DNA of 64,000 nt, from assembly GCA_965641885.1 (NCBI GenBank), contig OZ282574.1:4030001-4094000 (forward strand), read 5' to 3'. The notes below the pieces were generated by a model, which was given only the letters and a program-made list of their open reading frames with translations, ran no database searches and was not told the origin of the DNA. Each line of letters begins with the position of its first letter. Position 1 is the stretch's first letter. The position numbers and the translations under genes are program-made. The DNA is from Pseudophaeobacter sp965641885 (lineage in GTDB: Bacteria > Pseudomonadota > Alphaproteobacteria > Rhodobacterales > Rhodobacteraceae). Below are positions 1-8,016 of the stretch, piece after piece.

Positions 1-26
1 CGTGAACCACATCGTGAAAGGTCACA

Positions 27-55
27 TCCAGTCCTGTGCCTCTTCCCGGACTGGA
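27..55. other. Inverted repeat upstream of ispH
   Basis: TCCAGTCC at 27-34 is matched by GGACTGGA at 48-55, an 8-bp perfect hairpin with a 13-nt loop, about 45 nt before the ispH start. No T-run follows, so it is not a clear intrinsic terminator. It may be the end of an upstream unit outside the window or a leader structure of ispH. Nothing else is recognised in bases 1-99. Confidence 0.35.
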
Positions 56-99
56 CCTTGGCCCGGCAAAGCCTTACTTCTGCCCCCAAGGAGACGCCC

Positions 100-1065
100 A
101 TGACCAAATCTGCCCTCACACTGTATCTGGCTGCGCCGCGCGGCTTTTGTGCCGGCGTTGACCGCGCCATCAAGATTGTGGAGCTGGCGCTGGAAAAGTG
201 GGGCGCGCCGGTCTATGTGCGCCACGAAATTGTGCACAACAAATATGTGGTGGACGGGCTCCGGGCCAAGGGCGCGATCTTTGTCGAAGAGCTGGATGAA
301 TGCCCCGGGGATCGCCCGGTGATCTTTTCCGCCCACGGGGTGCCAAAATCGGTGCCCGCAGCCGCCGAAGCCCGCCAAATGGTCTATGTCGATGCCACCT
401 GCCCATTGGTCAGCAAGGTCCATATTGAGGCGCAGCGCCATGCCGAACAGGGACTGCAGATGATCATGATCGGCCATAAGGGCCATCCTGAAACCGTCGG
501 CACCATGGGGCAGTTGCCCGAGGGCGAAGTGATCCTGGTGGAAACCCCCGAAGATGTGGCCGAGGTGCAGGTCCGCGACCCGAACCAGCTTGCCTATGTC
601 ACCCAGACCACGCTGTCGGTGGATGACACCAAGGGGATCGTTGCCGCCCTTGAGGCACGGTTTCCGGCCATTGTCGGCCCGCACAAAGAAGACATCTGCT
701 ACGCCACCACCAACCGGCAGGAAGCGGTCAAGGCCGTGGCACCAAAATCTGATGCCTTGCTGGTGGTTGGGGCGCCAAACTCGTCAAACTCGCGTCGTCT
801 GGTCGAGGTGGGCGCCAAGGCAGGCTGTAAATATGCGCAATTGGTTCAACGGGCCGAAAACATCGACTGGCGCGCTTTGGAGGGGATCTCCTCTGTGGCC
901 ATTACGGCCGGCGCCTCGGCCCCCGAGCTGCTGGTCAACGAGGTCATCGACGCCTTTCGTGCCCGCTATGATGTTACGGTCGAAGTGGTCGAAACAGCGG
1001 TAGAGCGCGTCGAATTCAAAGTGCCGCGCGTATTGCGCCAGCCAAATAGCCAGGTCGCCAAATAG
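100..1065 (+). CDS. ispH: 4-hydroxy-3-methylbut-2-enyl diphosphate reductase
   Basis: IspH is the last enzyme of the cytosolic MEP isoprenoid pathway: it reduces HMBPP to IPP and DMAPP using a [4Fe-4S] cluster. The three cluster cysteines are visible at about residues 17 (RGFCAGVDRA), 101 (DATCPLVSK) and 200 (DICYATTN), and the substrate-binding HEIVHN motif lies near residue 43. The length of 321 aa is normal. The ATG at 100 is preferred over an in-frame upstream start because AAGGAG lies 6 nt upstream and the family N-terminus begins just after it. The C-terminal codons and the stop lie inside a 16-nt tandem duplication, so the last few residues are probably lineage-specific. Confidence 0.97.
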   Translation: MTKSALTLYLAAPRGFCAGVDRAIKIVELALEKWGAPVYVRHEIVHNKYVVDGLRAKGAIFVEELDECPGDRPVIFSAHGVPKSVPAAAEARQMVYVDATCPLVSKVHIEAQRHAEQGLQMIMIGHKGHPETVGTMGQLPEGEVILVETPEDVAEVQVRDPNQLAYVTQTTLSVDDTKGIVAALEARFPAIVGPHKEDICYATTNRQEAVKAVAPKSDALLVVGAPNSSNSRRLVEVGAKAGCKYAQLVQRAENIDWRALEGISSVAITAGASAPELLVNEVIDAFRARYDVTVEVVETAVERVEFKVPRVLRQPNSQVAK

Positions 1066-1072
1066 CCAGGTC
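1041..1072. repeat. 16-nt tandem duplication over the ispH stop codon
   Basis: The unit GCCAAATAGCCAGGTC occurs twice in a row (1041-1056, 1057-1072), followed by a partial third copy. Because 16 is not a multiple of three, the copies are read in different frames; the first lacks an in-frame stop and the TAG at 1063-1065 in the second ends IspH. Confidence 0.9.
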
Positions 1073-1131
1073 GCCAACCTGTCTTTGCCAAACTGTTTAC
1101 GCCTGCGCCTCTTCGCCCTAGGCTGCGCGGG

Positions 1132-1180
1132 CTGGCCTGTAAAACTGGCTTGTGAAAACGGGCCTGCTAAAACTGACCCG
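1132..1180. repeat. Degenerate 13-14-nt repeats in the lysE leader
   Basis: Three to four imperfect units of the form CTGGCCTGTAAAA / CTGGCTTGTGAAAA / CGGGCCTGCTAAAA follow each other between ispH and the LysE-family gene. They do not form a reading frame of interest. They resemble the sharper tandem duplications found elsewhere in the window. Confidence 0.55.
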
Positions 1181-1210
1181 TGCAGCAGTCCCGATGAAGA
1201 GGATGAACTC

Positions 1211-1825
1211 GTGATTTCCATGCATTTTCTGATCACGGCCCTTGTTGTGGTTTTGGCACCCGGCACCGGTGTGCTTTACACGCTGGCACTGGGTCTGGGA
1301 CAGGGCGCCCGCGCTGCCCTCTGGGCCGCACTGGGCTGCACCCTTGGCATCCTGCCGCATCTCGTGGCGGCCACGCTGGGACTGGCAGCCGTGTTGCACA
1401 GCTCGGCTGTGTTGTTTCAGGTGGTGAAAATTCTCGGGGTGCTCTACCTGCTGTATCTGGCCTGGCAGGCGCTGCGCTCCGGGGGCGCGCTGACGATTTC
1501 CTCGCAGACCAAAGCACAGTCGCCGTTGCGCATCGCCCAGCGCGGCGCCCTGATCAATATCCTGAACCCCAAATTATCCGTGTTCTTCCTCGCCCTGCTG
1601 CCGCCGTTTCTGTCCGGGGACCCAGGCGCGGCCACTCTGGAGATGTCGGTGCTTGGGGCTGTCTTCATGGCGCTGACCTTTGTGATCTTTGTGCTCTACG
1701 GCTATTTTGCCGCCCAGGCGCGGCACTTTGTTTTGGGCTCGGAAACGGTGGTGAAATGGCTCAATCGCGGCTTTGCCGGCATCTTTGCCGCCCTTGCTGC
1801 GCGGCTGGCCCTTGAACGCGCATAG
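1211..1825 (+). CDS. LysE/RhtB family amino-acid or metabolite exporter
   Basis: This is a small multi-spanning inner-membrane protein of about 204 aa. Hydrophobic segments cover most of the length, and the N-terminal stretch with LAPGTGVLYTLALGLGQG matches the LysE/RhtB signature, where PGP or a similar motif ends the first membrane helix. The family exports amino acids or related small molecules by proton antiport; the substrate cannot be told from sequence. The reading frame is open further upstream, but that part is hydrophilic, Cys-rich and repetitive. I chose the GTG at 1211 with GAAGAGG upstream; the ATG at 1220 is the alternative. The stop codon lies inside a 16-nt duplication. Confidence 0.85.
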   Translation: MISMHFLITALVVVLAPGTGVLYTLALGLGQGARAALWAALGCTLGILPHLVAATLGLAAVLHSSAVLFQVVKILGVLYLLYLAWQALRSGGALTISSQTKAQSPLRIAQRGALINILNPKLSVFFLALLPPFLSGDPGAATLEMSVLGAVFMALTFVIFVLYGYFAAQARHFVLGSETVVKWLNRGFAGIFAALAARLALERA

Positions 1826-1845
1826 CCCCGAACGCGCATAAATCA
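1814..1845. repeat. 16-nt tandem duplication over the lysE stop codon
   Basis: GAACGCGCATAGCCCC at 1814-1829 is followed directly by GAACGCGCATAAATCA at 1830-1845, identical over the first 11 bases. The first copy carries the gene's TAG stop; the second would carry TAA at the corresponding place. Confidence 0.75.
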
Positions 1846-1917
1846 GACCGCGCAGAGCTCCGAACCCGACGGACGAACGCTCTGCACTGATGAAACTGCC
1901 AACCGTAAGGTCCCGTG

Positions 1918-2511
1918 ATGAGCGACGCAGAAACCCTCCGAATTTATGATGACCGGGCCGCAGACTATGCCGCGCGCAATCAGGACTATCTCAGCAATGA
2001 TCCGCGCCTGCTGGAGTTCATTACCGCCTGCCCAGCCGGAGGCCGGGTGCTGGATCTGGGCTGCGGCCCCGGCACCTCGGCTGCTGTGATGGCAGCGGCG
2101 GGCCTGCGAGCTGAGGCTATGGATGCCTCGGGCGAGATGGTCGCTCTGGCGAATGCTCTGGCCGGGGTGACCGCCTGGCAGGCCAGTTTTGATGCGCTCC
2201 AGGCAGAGGCCGCCTATGACGGGATCTGGGCCAATTTCAGCCTGCTACATGCCGCGCGGGACGCCATGCCCGGCCATCTGGCAGCGATAAAACGCGCGGT
2301 GAAGCCACAGGGAGTCTTTTATATCGCCCTCAAGCTGGGTAAAGGCGAAGCCCGTGACGCTCTTGGGCGGCTCTATACTTACTACGAGGAAGACGACTTG
2401 AAAGACCTGCTCAAAACCGCCGGGTTTACCGTGCTGAACTGTGCCTTTGGCGAAAGCGAAGGTATGGATGGTGCCATGGCGCGCTGGATTTCGGTGGCCA
2501 CACATGGCTGA
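1918..2511 (+). CDS. Class I SAM-dependent methyltransferase
   Basis: A 197-aa cytosolic protein with a Rossmann-type methyltransferase core. Motif I (VLDLGCGPGTSAAV) is near residue 47, a probable acidic ribose-binding position follows (AEAMDAS), and IWANFSLLH corresponds to the motif IV region. The substrate is unknown. GTG at 1915 directly precedes ATG at 1918; GTAAGG at 1905-1910 suits the ATG. The 3' end overlaps rnhA by 8 nt, so the two are probably cotranscribed, but this pairing gives no clear functional hint. Confidence 0.88.
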   Translation: MSDAETLRIYDDRAADYAARNQDYLSNDPRLLEFITACPAGGRVLDLGCGPGTSAAVMAAAGLRAEAMDASGEMVALANALAGVTAWQASFDALQAEAAYDGIWANFSLLHAARDAMPGHLAAIKRAVKPQGVFYIALKLGKGEARDALGRLYTYYEEDDLKDLLKTAGFTVLNCAFGESEGMDGAMARWISVATHG

Positions 2512-2971
2512 TCTCTATGCCTATACCGATGGCGCCTGTTCCGGCAATCCCGGCCCCGGCGGCTGGGGTGCCTTGTTGCAGGCCAAAGAGGGCGAAAGCA
2601 TCGTCAAGGAGCGCGAGCTCAAGGGCGGCGAGGCCAATACCACCAACAACCGGATGGAGCTGTTGGCGGCAATCAATGCGCTGGAAAGCCTGGCGCGTCC
2701 CTCGGCGCTGACTATCGTCACCGACAGCAATTACGTCAAGAATGGCATCACTGGCTGGATCCATGGCTGGAAGAAGAACGGCTGGAAAAACGCCGCCAAA
2801 AAGCCGGTGAAAAATGTCGAGCTGTGGCAGCGTCTGGACGAAGCCCAAAGCCGCCATCAGGTCACCTGGGAATGGGTCAAGGGCCATGCAGGCCACCCCG
2901 AGAACGAGCGCGCCGACGAGCTGGCCCGGGCAGGCATGGCTCCGTTCAAAAAGGGCAAAGCCAGATCATGA
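2504..2971 (+). CDS. rnhA: Ribonuclease HI
   Basis: RNase HI cuts the RNA strand of RNA/DNA hybrids, removing primers and R-loops. All four catalytic acidic residues can be placed: D9 (YTDGACSGNPG), E52 (NNRMELLAA), D74 (IVTDSNYV) and D138 (ERADELAR), and the basic-protrusion helix is present around GWKKNGWKN. The length of 155 aa is normal. The ATG at 2504 lies inside the end of the methyltransferase gene, which suggests translational coupling. Confidence 0.97.
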   Translation: MADLYAYTDGACSGNPGPGGWGALLQAKEGESIVKERELKGGEANTTNNRMELLAAINALESLARPSALTIVTDSNYVKNGITGWIHGWKKNGWKNAAKKPVKNVELWQRLDEAQSRHQVTWEWVKGHAGHPENERADELARAGMAPFKKGKARS

Positions 2972-3014
2972 GTGCCGCGCCGGGACCCCGACCGGAATAC
3001 ACAGGCCAGCAGCA

Positions 3015-3638
3015 ATGAGCTTTGTCACCCTGCTCGACTATGCCTCGGTTCTGGTCTTTGGCCTCTCTGGCGCGCTGGTCGCGAGCCGCGCCCAGCTGGA
3101 TATCGTTGGCTTTGCCTTTATCTCGTGCCTGACGGCCGTGGGCGGCGGCACGGTGCGGGATCTTGTGTTGAACCGCGAACATGTGTTCTGGGTGTCTGAC
3201 CCCAATCATATCCTGCTGGCAAGTATGGCGGCGGTAGTCGTGTTTTTTACCGCGCATCTGGTCGAAAGCCGCATGCGCTGGGTGATCTGGCTCGACAGTT
3301 TTGCCCTCGCCATTGCGGTTTCTGCCGGCACCGGCGCCGCCATGGCGCTGGACAAGCCAGCTGTCATCGTGGTGCTGATGGGCATGACCACCGGCAGCCT
3401 GGGTGGGTTGATGCGCGATGTGGTGGTCGGTGAAGTACCTTTGGTGCTGAAACAGGGAGAGCTTTATGTCACCTGCGCCATGAGCGGCGCCATTGTTGCC
3501 GTCAGCGCTGTCTCCTTTGGCGTCAGTTCAGGTCTGGCGCTGGTCCTCTGTGCCGTGGTGTGCTGGGTGCTGCGGGCGGGTTCTATCGCCTTTGGCTGGC
3601 ACCTGCCGGTCTACAAAAGCCGCCCTCCGCGCAGCTAA
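3015..3638 (+). CDS. TRIC/UPF0126 family membrane protein
   Basis: A 207-aa protein with two similar halves, each containing glycine-rich membrane helices and a conserved GGxxRD-type motif (GGGTVRDLVL near residue 40, LGGLMRDVVVGEVPL near residue 130). This duplicated arrangement is the hallmark of UPF0126 (YadS/YicG-like) proteins, which are structurally related to trimeric intracellular cation channels and probably pass K+ or small solutes. The ATG at 3015 begins the conserved N-terminus; the longer open frame upstream overlaps rnhA and is not typical. It follows rnhA by 43 nt on the same strand. Confidence 0.87.
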   Translation: MSFVTLLDYASVLVFGLSGALVASRAQLDIVGFAFISCLTAVGGGTVRDLVLNREHVFWVSDPNHILLASMAAVVVFFTAHLVESRMRWVIWLDSFALAIAVSAGTGAAMALDKPAVIVVLMGMTTGSLGGLMRDVVVGEVPLVLKQGELYVTCAMSGAIVAVSAVSFGVSSGLALVLCAVVCWVLRAGSIAFGWHLPVYKSRPPRS

Positions 3639-3666
3639 CACGCCGTGCCAGCAGCTATCGCCCGCA

Positions 3667-3903
3667 TCAGCGCTTGATATAGGTCTGCCAGAGCCAGATC
3701 AGCACCAATGCGCCAAGCACCGCGCCGACAAACCCGGCCGCCATGCCCATGACCGCAAGCAGCGCCCGCAGCAAAAAGCCTCCAATCAGGGCTCCGGCAA
3801 TACCAATGGCCACTGTGGTGATGATATCAGATTCGATCCCCATCAGCCGCGTCGCCAGAAACCCTGCTGCAGCGCCTATGATGACCAGGAATATTATGCT
3901 CAT
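3667..3903 (-). CDS. GlsB/YeaQ/YmgE family small membrane protein
   Basis: A 78-aa protein, almost entirely hydrophobic, with glycine-rich helices (LVIIGAAAGFLATRLMG, GIAGALIGGFLLRALL) typical of the GlsB/YeaQ/YmgE family, formerly called transglycosylase-associated. These are stress-linked inner-membrane proteins with no enzymatic activity shown here. A second, weaker relative lies immediately upstream at 3958-4194. Start at 3903 with GGAGAG upstream. Confidence 0.85.
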   Translation of the reverse strand: MSIIFLVIIGAAAGFLATRLMGIESDIITTVAIGIAGALIGGFLLRALLAVMGMAAGFVGAVLGALVLIWLWQTYIKR

Positions 3904-3957
3904 GACTGCTCTCCGTTAAGGTCGTCTATTTTGCACCACCTGTTTAGCGCCGCCCGT

Positions 3958-4194
3958 TTAACGTCTCCAGTGAAACGGCACGATGATCAAGGCACCAACA
4001 GACGACAGGATGGCATTTATGCCCGGCGAGGCAAAGCCAAGGCCAAACATAATGCGCACAAAGTAAAACAGAAAGGCGCCGCCGACACAGATGATGATCG
4101 AGGGCAGATAGCCATTCTGGGTAAAGCCGCTTTTCTCAGAGGCGTAGCCGGTGATCCCGGCGATCACCACGGTGCCCATCATGGTCAGAAACAT
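3958..4194 (-). CDS. Small multi-spanning membrane protein
   Basis: A 78-aa protein with about three hydrophobic segments (TMMGTVVIAGITGYA, YLPSIIICVGGAFLFYFV, INAILSSVGALIIVPF). Size and pattern resemble the YeaQ-like gene just downstream, but I do not recognise a firm family. It starts 13 nt after the fmt stop and is probably the distal part of the def-fmt transcription unit. Function unknown. Confidence 0.7.
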   Translation of the reverse strand: MFLTMMGTVVIAGITGYASEKSGFTQNGYLPSIIICVGGAFLFYFVRIMFGLGFASPGINAILSSVGALIIVPFHWRR

Positions 4195-4207
4195 CTTGGC
4201 CCTCCCG

Positions 4208-5128
4208 TCACTGCTGCGGCGTCAGCTGTCGCCCCGTCACAAGGGAAAAGCCCCGCGTGAATACCTCGCGATCCTGCGCGCCTTTGCCTGCCCTTTGCAA
4301 GCGCAACAGCTCGACCGCGCCGGAGCCACAGGCCACGGTCAGGCTGTCGCCGTCAAGAACCTCACCGGCAGTGCCCGCGCCAGTTGCCAGCCTTGAGGCC
4401 AGCAATTTGACCCGTTGGCCGTCAATCTCAACCCAGGCTCCGGGAAAAGGCGAGAGGCCGCGAATCTTGCGATCCACCTCGACTGCCGACTGGCTCCAGT
4501 CGATCTCAGCCTCGCCCTTGTCGATCTTGGCGGCATAGGTGACGCCCTCAAGGGGCTGGACCTGAGGCGTCAGCCCGTCCAGGTGGCGCAGGGCTGTGAC
4601 AATCAACGAGGCCCCCATCGCAGACAGACGATCGTGCAACTGATCGGTGGTTTCCTCGTCCCCAATCGGGGTGCCCTCGCGCAACAAAACGGGGCCGGTG
4701 TCCAGCCCGGCCTCCATCTGCATGATGCAGACGCCAGTTTCATCATCTCCGGCCATAATGGCGCGGTGAATAGGTGCGGCGCCGCGCCAACGGGGCAACA
4801 GGCTGGCGTGAATATTGAGGCAGCCGCGCTTGGGGGCATCCAGCACCACCTGCGGCAGGATCAGCCCATAGGCGACAACAACGGCAATATCCGCCTCCAG
4901 CTCGGCAAACACCTCTTGCTCGGCCGCGCCCTTCAGCGAGACCGGGTGGCGCACCTCAAATCCCAGCTCAAGCGCGCGGGCATGCACCGGCGTGGGCCGG
5001 TCCTTTTTGCCGCGCCCGGCGGGGCGCGGAGGCTGGCAATAGACGGCGGCAATCTCGTGACCTGCTGCGACCAGTGCCTCCAGAACCGGCACCGAGAACT
5101 CCGGCGTTCCCATAAAGATAACCCGCAT
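4208..5128 (-). CDS. fmt: Methionyl-tRNA formyltransferase
   Basis: Fmt formylates initiator Met-tRNA with 10-formyl-THF. The N-terminal Rossmann domain shows VIFMGTPEFSVPVL; the catalytic Asn-x-His and following loop are in CLNIHASLLPRWRGAAPI, and the catalytic Asp is in DTGPVL. A C-terminal OB-like domain starts near residue 205. At 306 aa it is full length. ATG codons at 5131 and 5128 are adjacent; GGGGAG sits 6 nt from the second, which also gives the usual MRVIFMGTP start. It follows three deformylase genes on the same strand. Confidence 0.97.
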   Translation of the reverse strand: MRVIFMGTPEFSVPVLEALVAAGHEIAAVYCQPPRPAGRGKKDRPTPVHARALELGFEVRHPVSLKGAAEQEVFAELEADIAVVVAYGLILPQVVLDAPKRGCLNIHASLLPRWRGAAPIHRAIMAGDDETGVCIMQMEAGLDTGPVLLREGTPIGDEETTDQLHDRLSAMGASLIVTALRHLDGLTPQVQPLEGVTYAAKIDKGEAEIDWSQSAVEVDRKIRGLSPFPGAWVEIDGQRVKLLASRLATGAGTAGEVLDGDSLTVACGSGAVELLRLQRAGKGAQDREVFTRGFSLVTGRQLTPQQ

Positions 5129-5143
5129 CATATGCTCCCCGGC

Positions 5144-5641
5144 CTAGCCGTTCAGTTTCTTGGATTTCTTGATCAGCATATCGCGCTTCATCTTGCTCAG
5201 GTGATCAAAGTAGAGCTTGCCATTCAGATGGTCGATCTGGTGCTGCACGCTGGTGGCCTCAACCCCGACAAAATCACGCTCTGTGATCTCGCCGGTCTCA
5301 TCCATGTAACGCACCGTGACGGCGCGCGGGCGTTTGATCTTGGCCGACACTCCCGGCAGATTGGGGCTGGCTTCTTCGTGTTCCCGCAGCTGGGTAGAGG
5401 CATGCAGCACCTCGGGGTTGGCCATGCGCACGGCGCGACCGCGCGCCTTTGAGCCATCCACCACCGCAAGCCGCAACATCACCCCGATCTGATTGGCACC
5501 TAGGCCCACGCCAGGCATCGCCTCCATAGTGTCGATCATATCCTGCCAGATGGCGCGGATCTCATCGGTGATCTCGTGCACCTCGGCAGCCGGGGTGCGC
5601 AGGTGCTTATCAGGCCAGGGCAGGCAGATGCGTGCGGTCAT
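5144..5641 (-). CDS. Peptide deformylase-like protein lacking catalytic residues
   Basis: A 165-aa member of the peptide deformylase fold, third in a tandem of three. Motif 1 reads GVGLGANQIG instead of G-x-GLAAPQ-x-G but keeps Gln51. Motif 2, normally EGCLS with the metal-ligand Cys, reads EASPN, so Ser92 replaces Cys. Motif 3, normally HExxH, reads HQIDH, so Gln135 replaces the general base Glu. Both His ligands remain. Known PDF chemistry needs the Cys and the Glu, so I infer it is not an ordinary deformylase; it may be a regulator, an N-terminal-Met binding protein, or have another activity. Its ATG overlaps the def2 stop by 4 nt (ATGA), implying coupled translation. The intact reading frame argues against a pseudogene. 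Confidence 0.85.
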   Translation of the reverse strand: MTARICLPWPDKHLRTPAAEVHEITDEIRAIWQDMIDTMEAMPGVGLGANQIGVMLRLAVVDGSKARGRAVRMANPEVLHASTQLREHEEASPNLPGVSAKIKRPRAVTVRYMDETGEITERDFVGVEATSVQHQIDHLNGKLYFDHLSKMKRDMLIKKSKKLNG

Positions 5642-6144
5642 GTCTCGCTCTCCAATTGGCGGGCATAGGTGTCTTCAGCTTTGGCACGCGCCTGAGGCGA
5701 CAGCCGGTCAAAGGTCACAAGCCCGTCGAGATGGTCATATTCATGTTGAATGCAGCGCGCGGCAAAGCCATCAAACGCCTCTTGTTGCCAGCCCCGCTCT
5801 GCATTCTGCCACCGCAGCTCCACAGTGGTCGGGCGCAGCACCGGCGTCACCACGCCGGGGATCGACAGGCAGCCCTCATCGCCGGGTTCTTGCACATCCC
5901 CAAACGAGAGGATTTCGGGGTTGATCATGACAACCGGCGTTCCCGGACCTTCTTTCCAGGTGGCGTCCATCACAAACAGCCGCTTCAGCACCCCGACCTG
6001 CGGCGCTGCCAGCCCCCGGCCGGGGGCGGCATACATGGTCTCGAACATATCGGCGATAAGGCCGGTCAGATCCTCGTCGCCCACCGGGGTGCAGCGCGTG
6101 GAAAGACCCACGTCGGGCCATTGCAGGATCGGCATCAGCGCCAT
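5638..6144 (-). CDS. def: Peptide deformylase (second copy)
   Basis: A 168-aa peptide deformylase with complete motifs: GRGLAAPQVG near residue 42, EGCLSIPG with Cys92, and QHEYDHLDG with His134, Glu135 and His138. The enzyme removes formyl from nascent N-termini using Fe2+. It differs from the first copy at many positions, including Arg in place of the usual Ile or Val in motif 1. The start at 6144 is 5 nt past the upstream def stop; the in-frame ATG at 6135 is an alternative. Overlaps the third PDF-like gene by 4 nt. Confidence 0.93.
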   Translation of the reverse strand: MALMPILQWPDVGLSTRCTPVGDEDLTGLIADMFETMYAAPGRGLAAPQVGVLKRLFVMDATWKEGPGTPVVMINPEILSFGDVQEPGDEGCLSIPGVVTPVLRPTTVELRWQNAERGWQQEAFDGFAARCIQHEYDHLDGLVTFDRLSPQARAKAEDTYARQLESET

Positions 6145-6149
6145 CGCCC

Positions 6150-6668
6150 TCAGCCCCGTGCCTGTTCGCGTTTCAGCTTTTGCATCTTTCGGGTGATCAT
6201 CTGCCGCTTGAGCGGTTTCAGGTAATCAATGAACAGCTTGCCTTCGAGATGGTCGATCTCATGCTGCACGCATGTGGCCCAGAGCCCGTCGAAGGTCTCG
6301 CGTTGCAGATTGCCGTCGCGGTTCAGCCATTCCACCTCGACCTCTTTGGGGCGGGTGACTTCGGCGTATTGATCGGGGATCGACAGGCAGCCTTCTTCGT
6401 AGACGTTGGTGTCATCTGAGGCGGCGAGGACTTTAGGGTTGAACATCACCAGAGGTTTGGCAACCACGCCGTCTTCTTTTTCACAGTCCAGCACAACCAG
6501 ACGTTCCAGCACGCCAATCTGCGGCGCGGCCAGACCGATGCCAGGAGCGGCATACATGGTTTCCAGCATATCGTCGGCCAGCAGGCGCAATTTATCCGAC
6601 AGATCCGTGACCGGGGCACAGATCTTTTTCAAACGGGGATCGGGGTGGATCAGGATCGGGTGTTTCAT
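6150..6668 (-). CDS. def: Peptide deformylase (main copy)
   Basis: A 172-aa canonical peptide deformylase: GIGLAAPQIG (Gln50), EEGCLSIP (Cys94) and QHEIDHLEG (His136, Glu137, His140), plus a basic C-terminal tail as in other proteobacterial Def proteins that act at the ribosome exit tunnel. It heads the (-) strand unit def-def-PDF-like-fmt. Of the three copies this is closest to the standard enzyme and is probably the housekeeping one. Confidence 0.97.
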   Translation of the reverse strand: MKHPILIHPDPRLKKICAPVTDLSDKLRLLADDMLETMYAAPGIGLAAPQIGVLERLVVLDCEKEDGVVAKPLVMFNPKVLAASDDTNVYEEGCLSIPDQYAEVTRPKEVEVEWLNRDGNLQRETFDGLWATCVQHEIDHLEGKLFIDYLKPLKRQMITRKMQKLKREQARG

Positions 6669-6836
6669 CAGGGTGATTTAGGCCATTGCCCATGCCACTG
6701 CAACGCCTGCGTGACATCGCGTCCTATGCCGCTTTTCTCCGCTACCCACCCCCCTGTTGCTGGCTGAGACGCGGATCCTCTTGCACATGGCGCATTTGCC
6801 GTTAGCTTCGCAGACAAACAAGCGGAGTTTTCCCTC

Positions 6837-8009
6837 ATGGATTTTGACAGCATCATTGATCGTCGCGGCACCCATTGCATCAAATGGGATTCGATGGAGA
6901 GCCTCTATGGCGTCTCGCCCGACACCGGGCTGGCAATGTGGGTTGCCGATATGGATTTTGCCGTGCCCCCGATGGTCAGCGACAAAATGCGCGAAATGGC
7001 GGATCATGGCATCTATGGCTATGTGAACTGCGACACCCCCTACAAGGATGCGATCCGCTGGTGGATGCAAAACCGCCATGGCTGGGCTGTTGAGGCCGAT
7101 GCCATCTTTACCACCACTGGCCTCGTGAACGGCGTTGGCATGTGTCTCGACAGCTTTACCCAGCCAGGTGACGGCATTGTGGTGTTCAGCCCTGTCTACC
7201 ACGCCTTTGCCAAGGTCATTAACAATGCCGGCCGCAAGGTGGTCGAATGCGAGATGATCAATCGCGATGGCCGCTATGAGATGGATATGGCCGCCTATGA
7301 TGCGCAGATGACCGGCACTGAAAAGATGGTCATCCTGTGTTCGCCGCATAACCCCGGTGGCCGGGTCTGGACCCAGGACGAGCTGCAGGCGGTGGCCGAT
7401 TTTGCCAAGCGGCACGATCTGCTTCTGCTGTCGGATGAGATCCACCACGATCTGGTCTTTGATGGCGCGACCCATATTCCGATGCAAAACGCGGTGCCTG
7501 ACATTACCGACCGGCTGCTGATGCTGACGGCCCCTTCCAAGACCTTCAATTTTGCCGGGCTTCATACAGGCCAGGTGATCATTCCAGACCCGGATCTGCG
7601 CGAAAAGTTCCGTCGCCGCATGCTGGCGCTGGCGCTGGCGGCCAACTCTGCCGGTCAGATGGCCACCGCCGCGGTCTACTCCCCTGAAGGCGCCAAATGG
7701 GCCGATGAGCTGGTGAGCTACATTGATGGCAACCGTCAGGTTTTTGATGCCGCCATTGCCGATATACCCGGTCTCAGCTCGATGCCACTGCAGGCCACCT
7801 ACCTGTCCTGGGTCGATTTCTCCGGCACGGGGATGAGCCGCGAAGAGTTCACCAGACGGGTGGAACAGGGCGCGGGCATTGCCGCCAATCATGGCACCAC
7901 CTTTGGCACCGGCGGCGAGAGTTTTCTGCGGTTCAACATGGGCACCCAGCGCAGCCGGGTGATTGAGGCCGCAGAACGTCTGGCCAAGGCCTTTGCCGAC
8001 CTGCAGTAG
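6837..8009 (+). CDS. MalY/PatB family PLP-dependent C-S lyase/aminotransferase
   Basis: A 390-aa fold-type I PLP enzyme. WVADMDFAVPP near residue 38 is a hallmark of the MalY/PatB subgroup, which cleaves cystathionine or cysteine conjugates. CSPHNPGGRVW holds the cofactor-binding Asn, SDEIHHDL the Asp/His region, and TAPSKTFNFAGL the Schiff-base lysine. Start ATG at 6837 has GGAG 9 nt upstream. In marine alphaproteobacteria such enzymes also act as general cystathionine beta-lyases; the exact substrate is open. It is divergent from def across a 168-nt gap. Confidence 0.92.
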   Translation: MDFDSIIDRRGTHCIKWDSMESLYGVSPDTGLAMWVADMDFAVPPMVSDKMREMADHGIYGYVNCDTPYKDAIRWWMQNRHGWAVEADAIFTTTGLVNGVGMCLDSFTQPGDGIVVFSPVYHAFAKVINNAGRKVVECEMINRDGRYEMDMAAYDAQMTGTEKMVILCSPHNPGGRVWTQDELQAVADFAKRHDLLLLSDEIHHDLVFDGATHIPMQNAVPDITDRLLMLTAPSKTFNFAGLHTGQVIIPDPDLREKFRRRMLALALAANSAGQMATAAVYSPEGAKWADELVSYIDGNRQVFDAAIADIPGLSSMPLQATYLSWVDFSGTGMSREEFTRRVEQGAGIAANHGTTFGTGGESFLRFNMGTQRSRVIEAAERLAKAFADLQ

Positions 8010-8016
8010 TCGCGCA

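Noticed and set aside
22..684. 220-aa frame on the complement of ispH
   Set aside because: Shadow of a strongly conserved gene; no recognisable motif.
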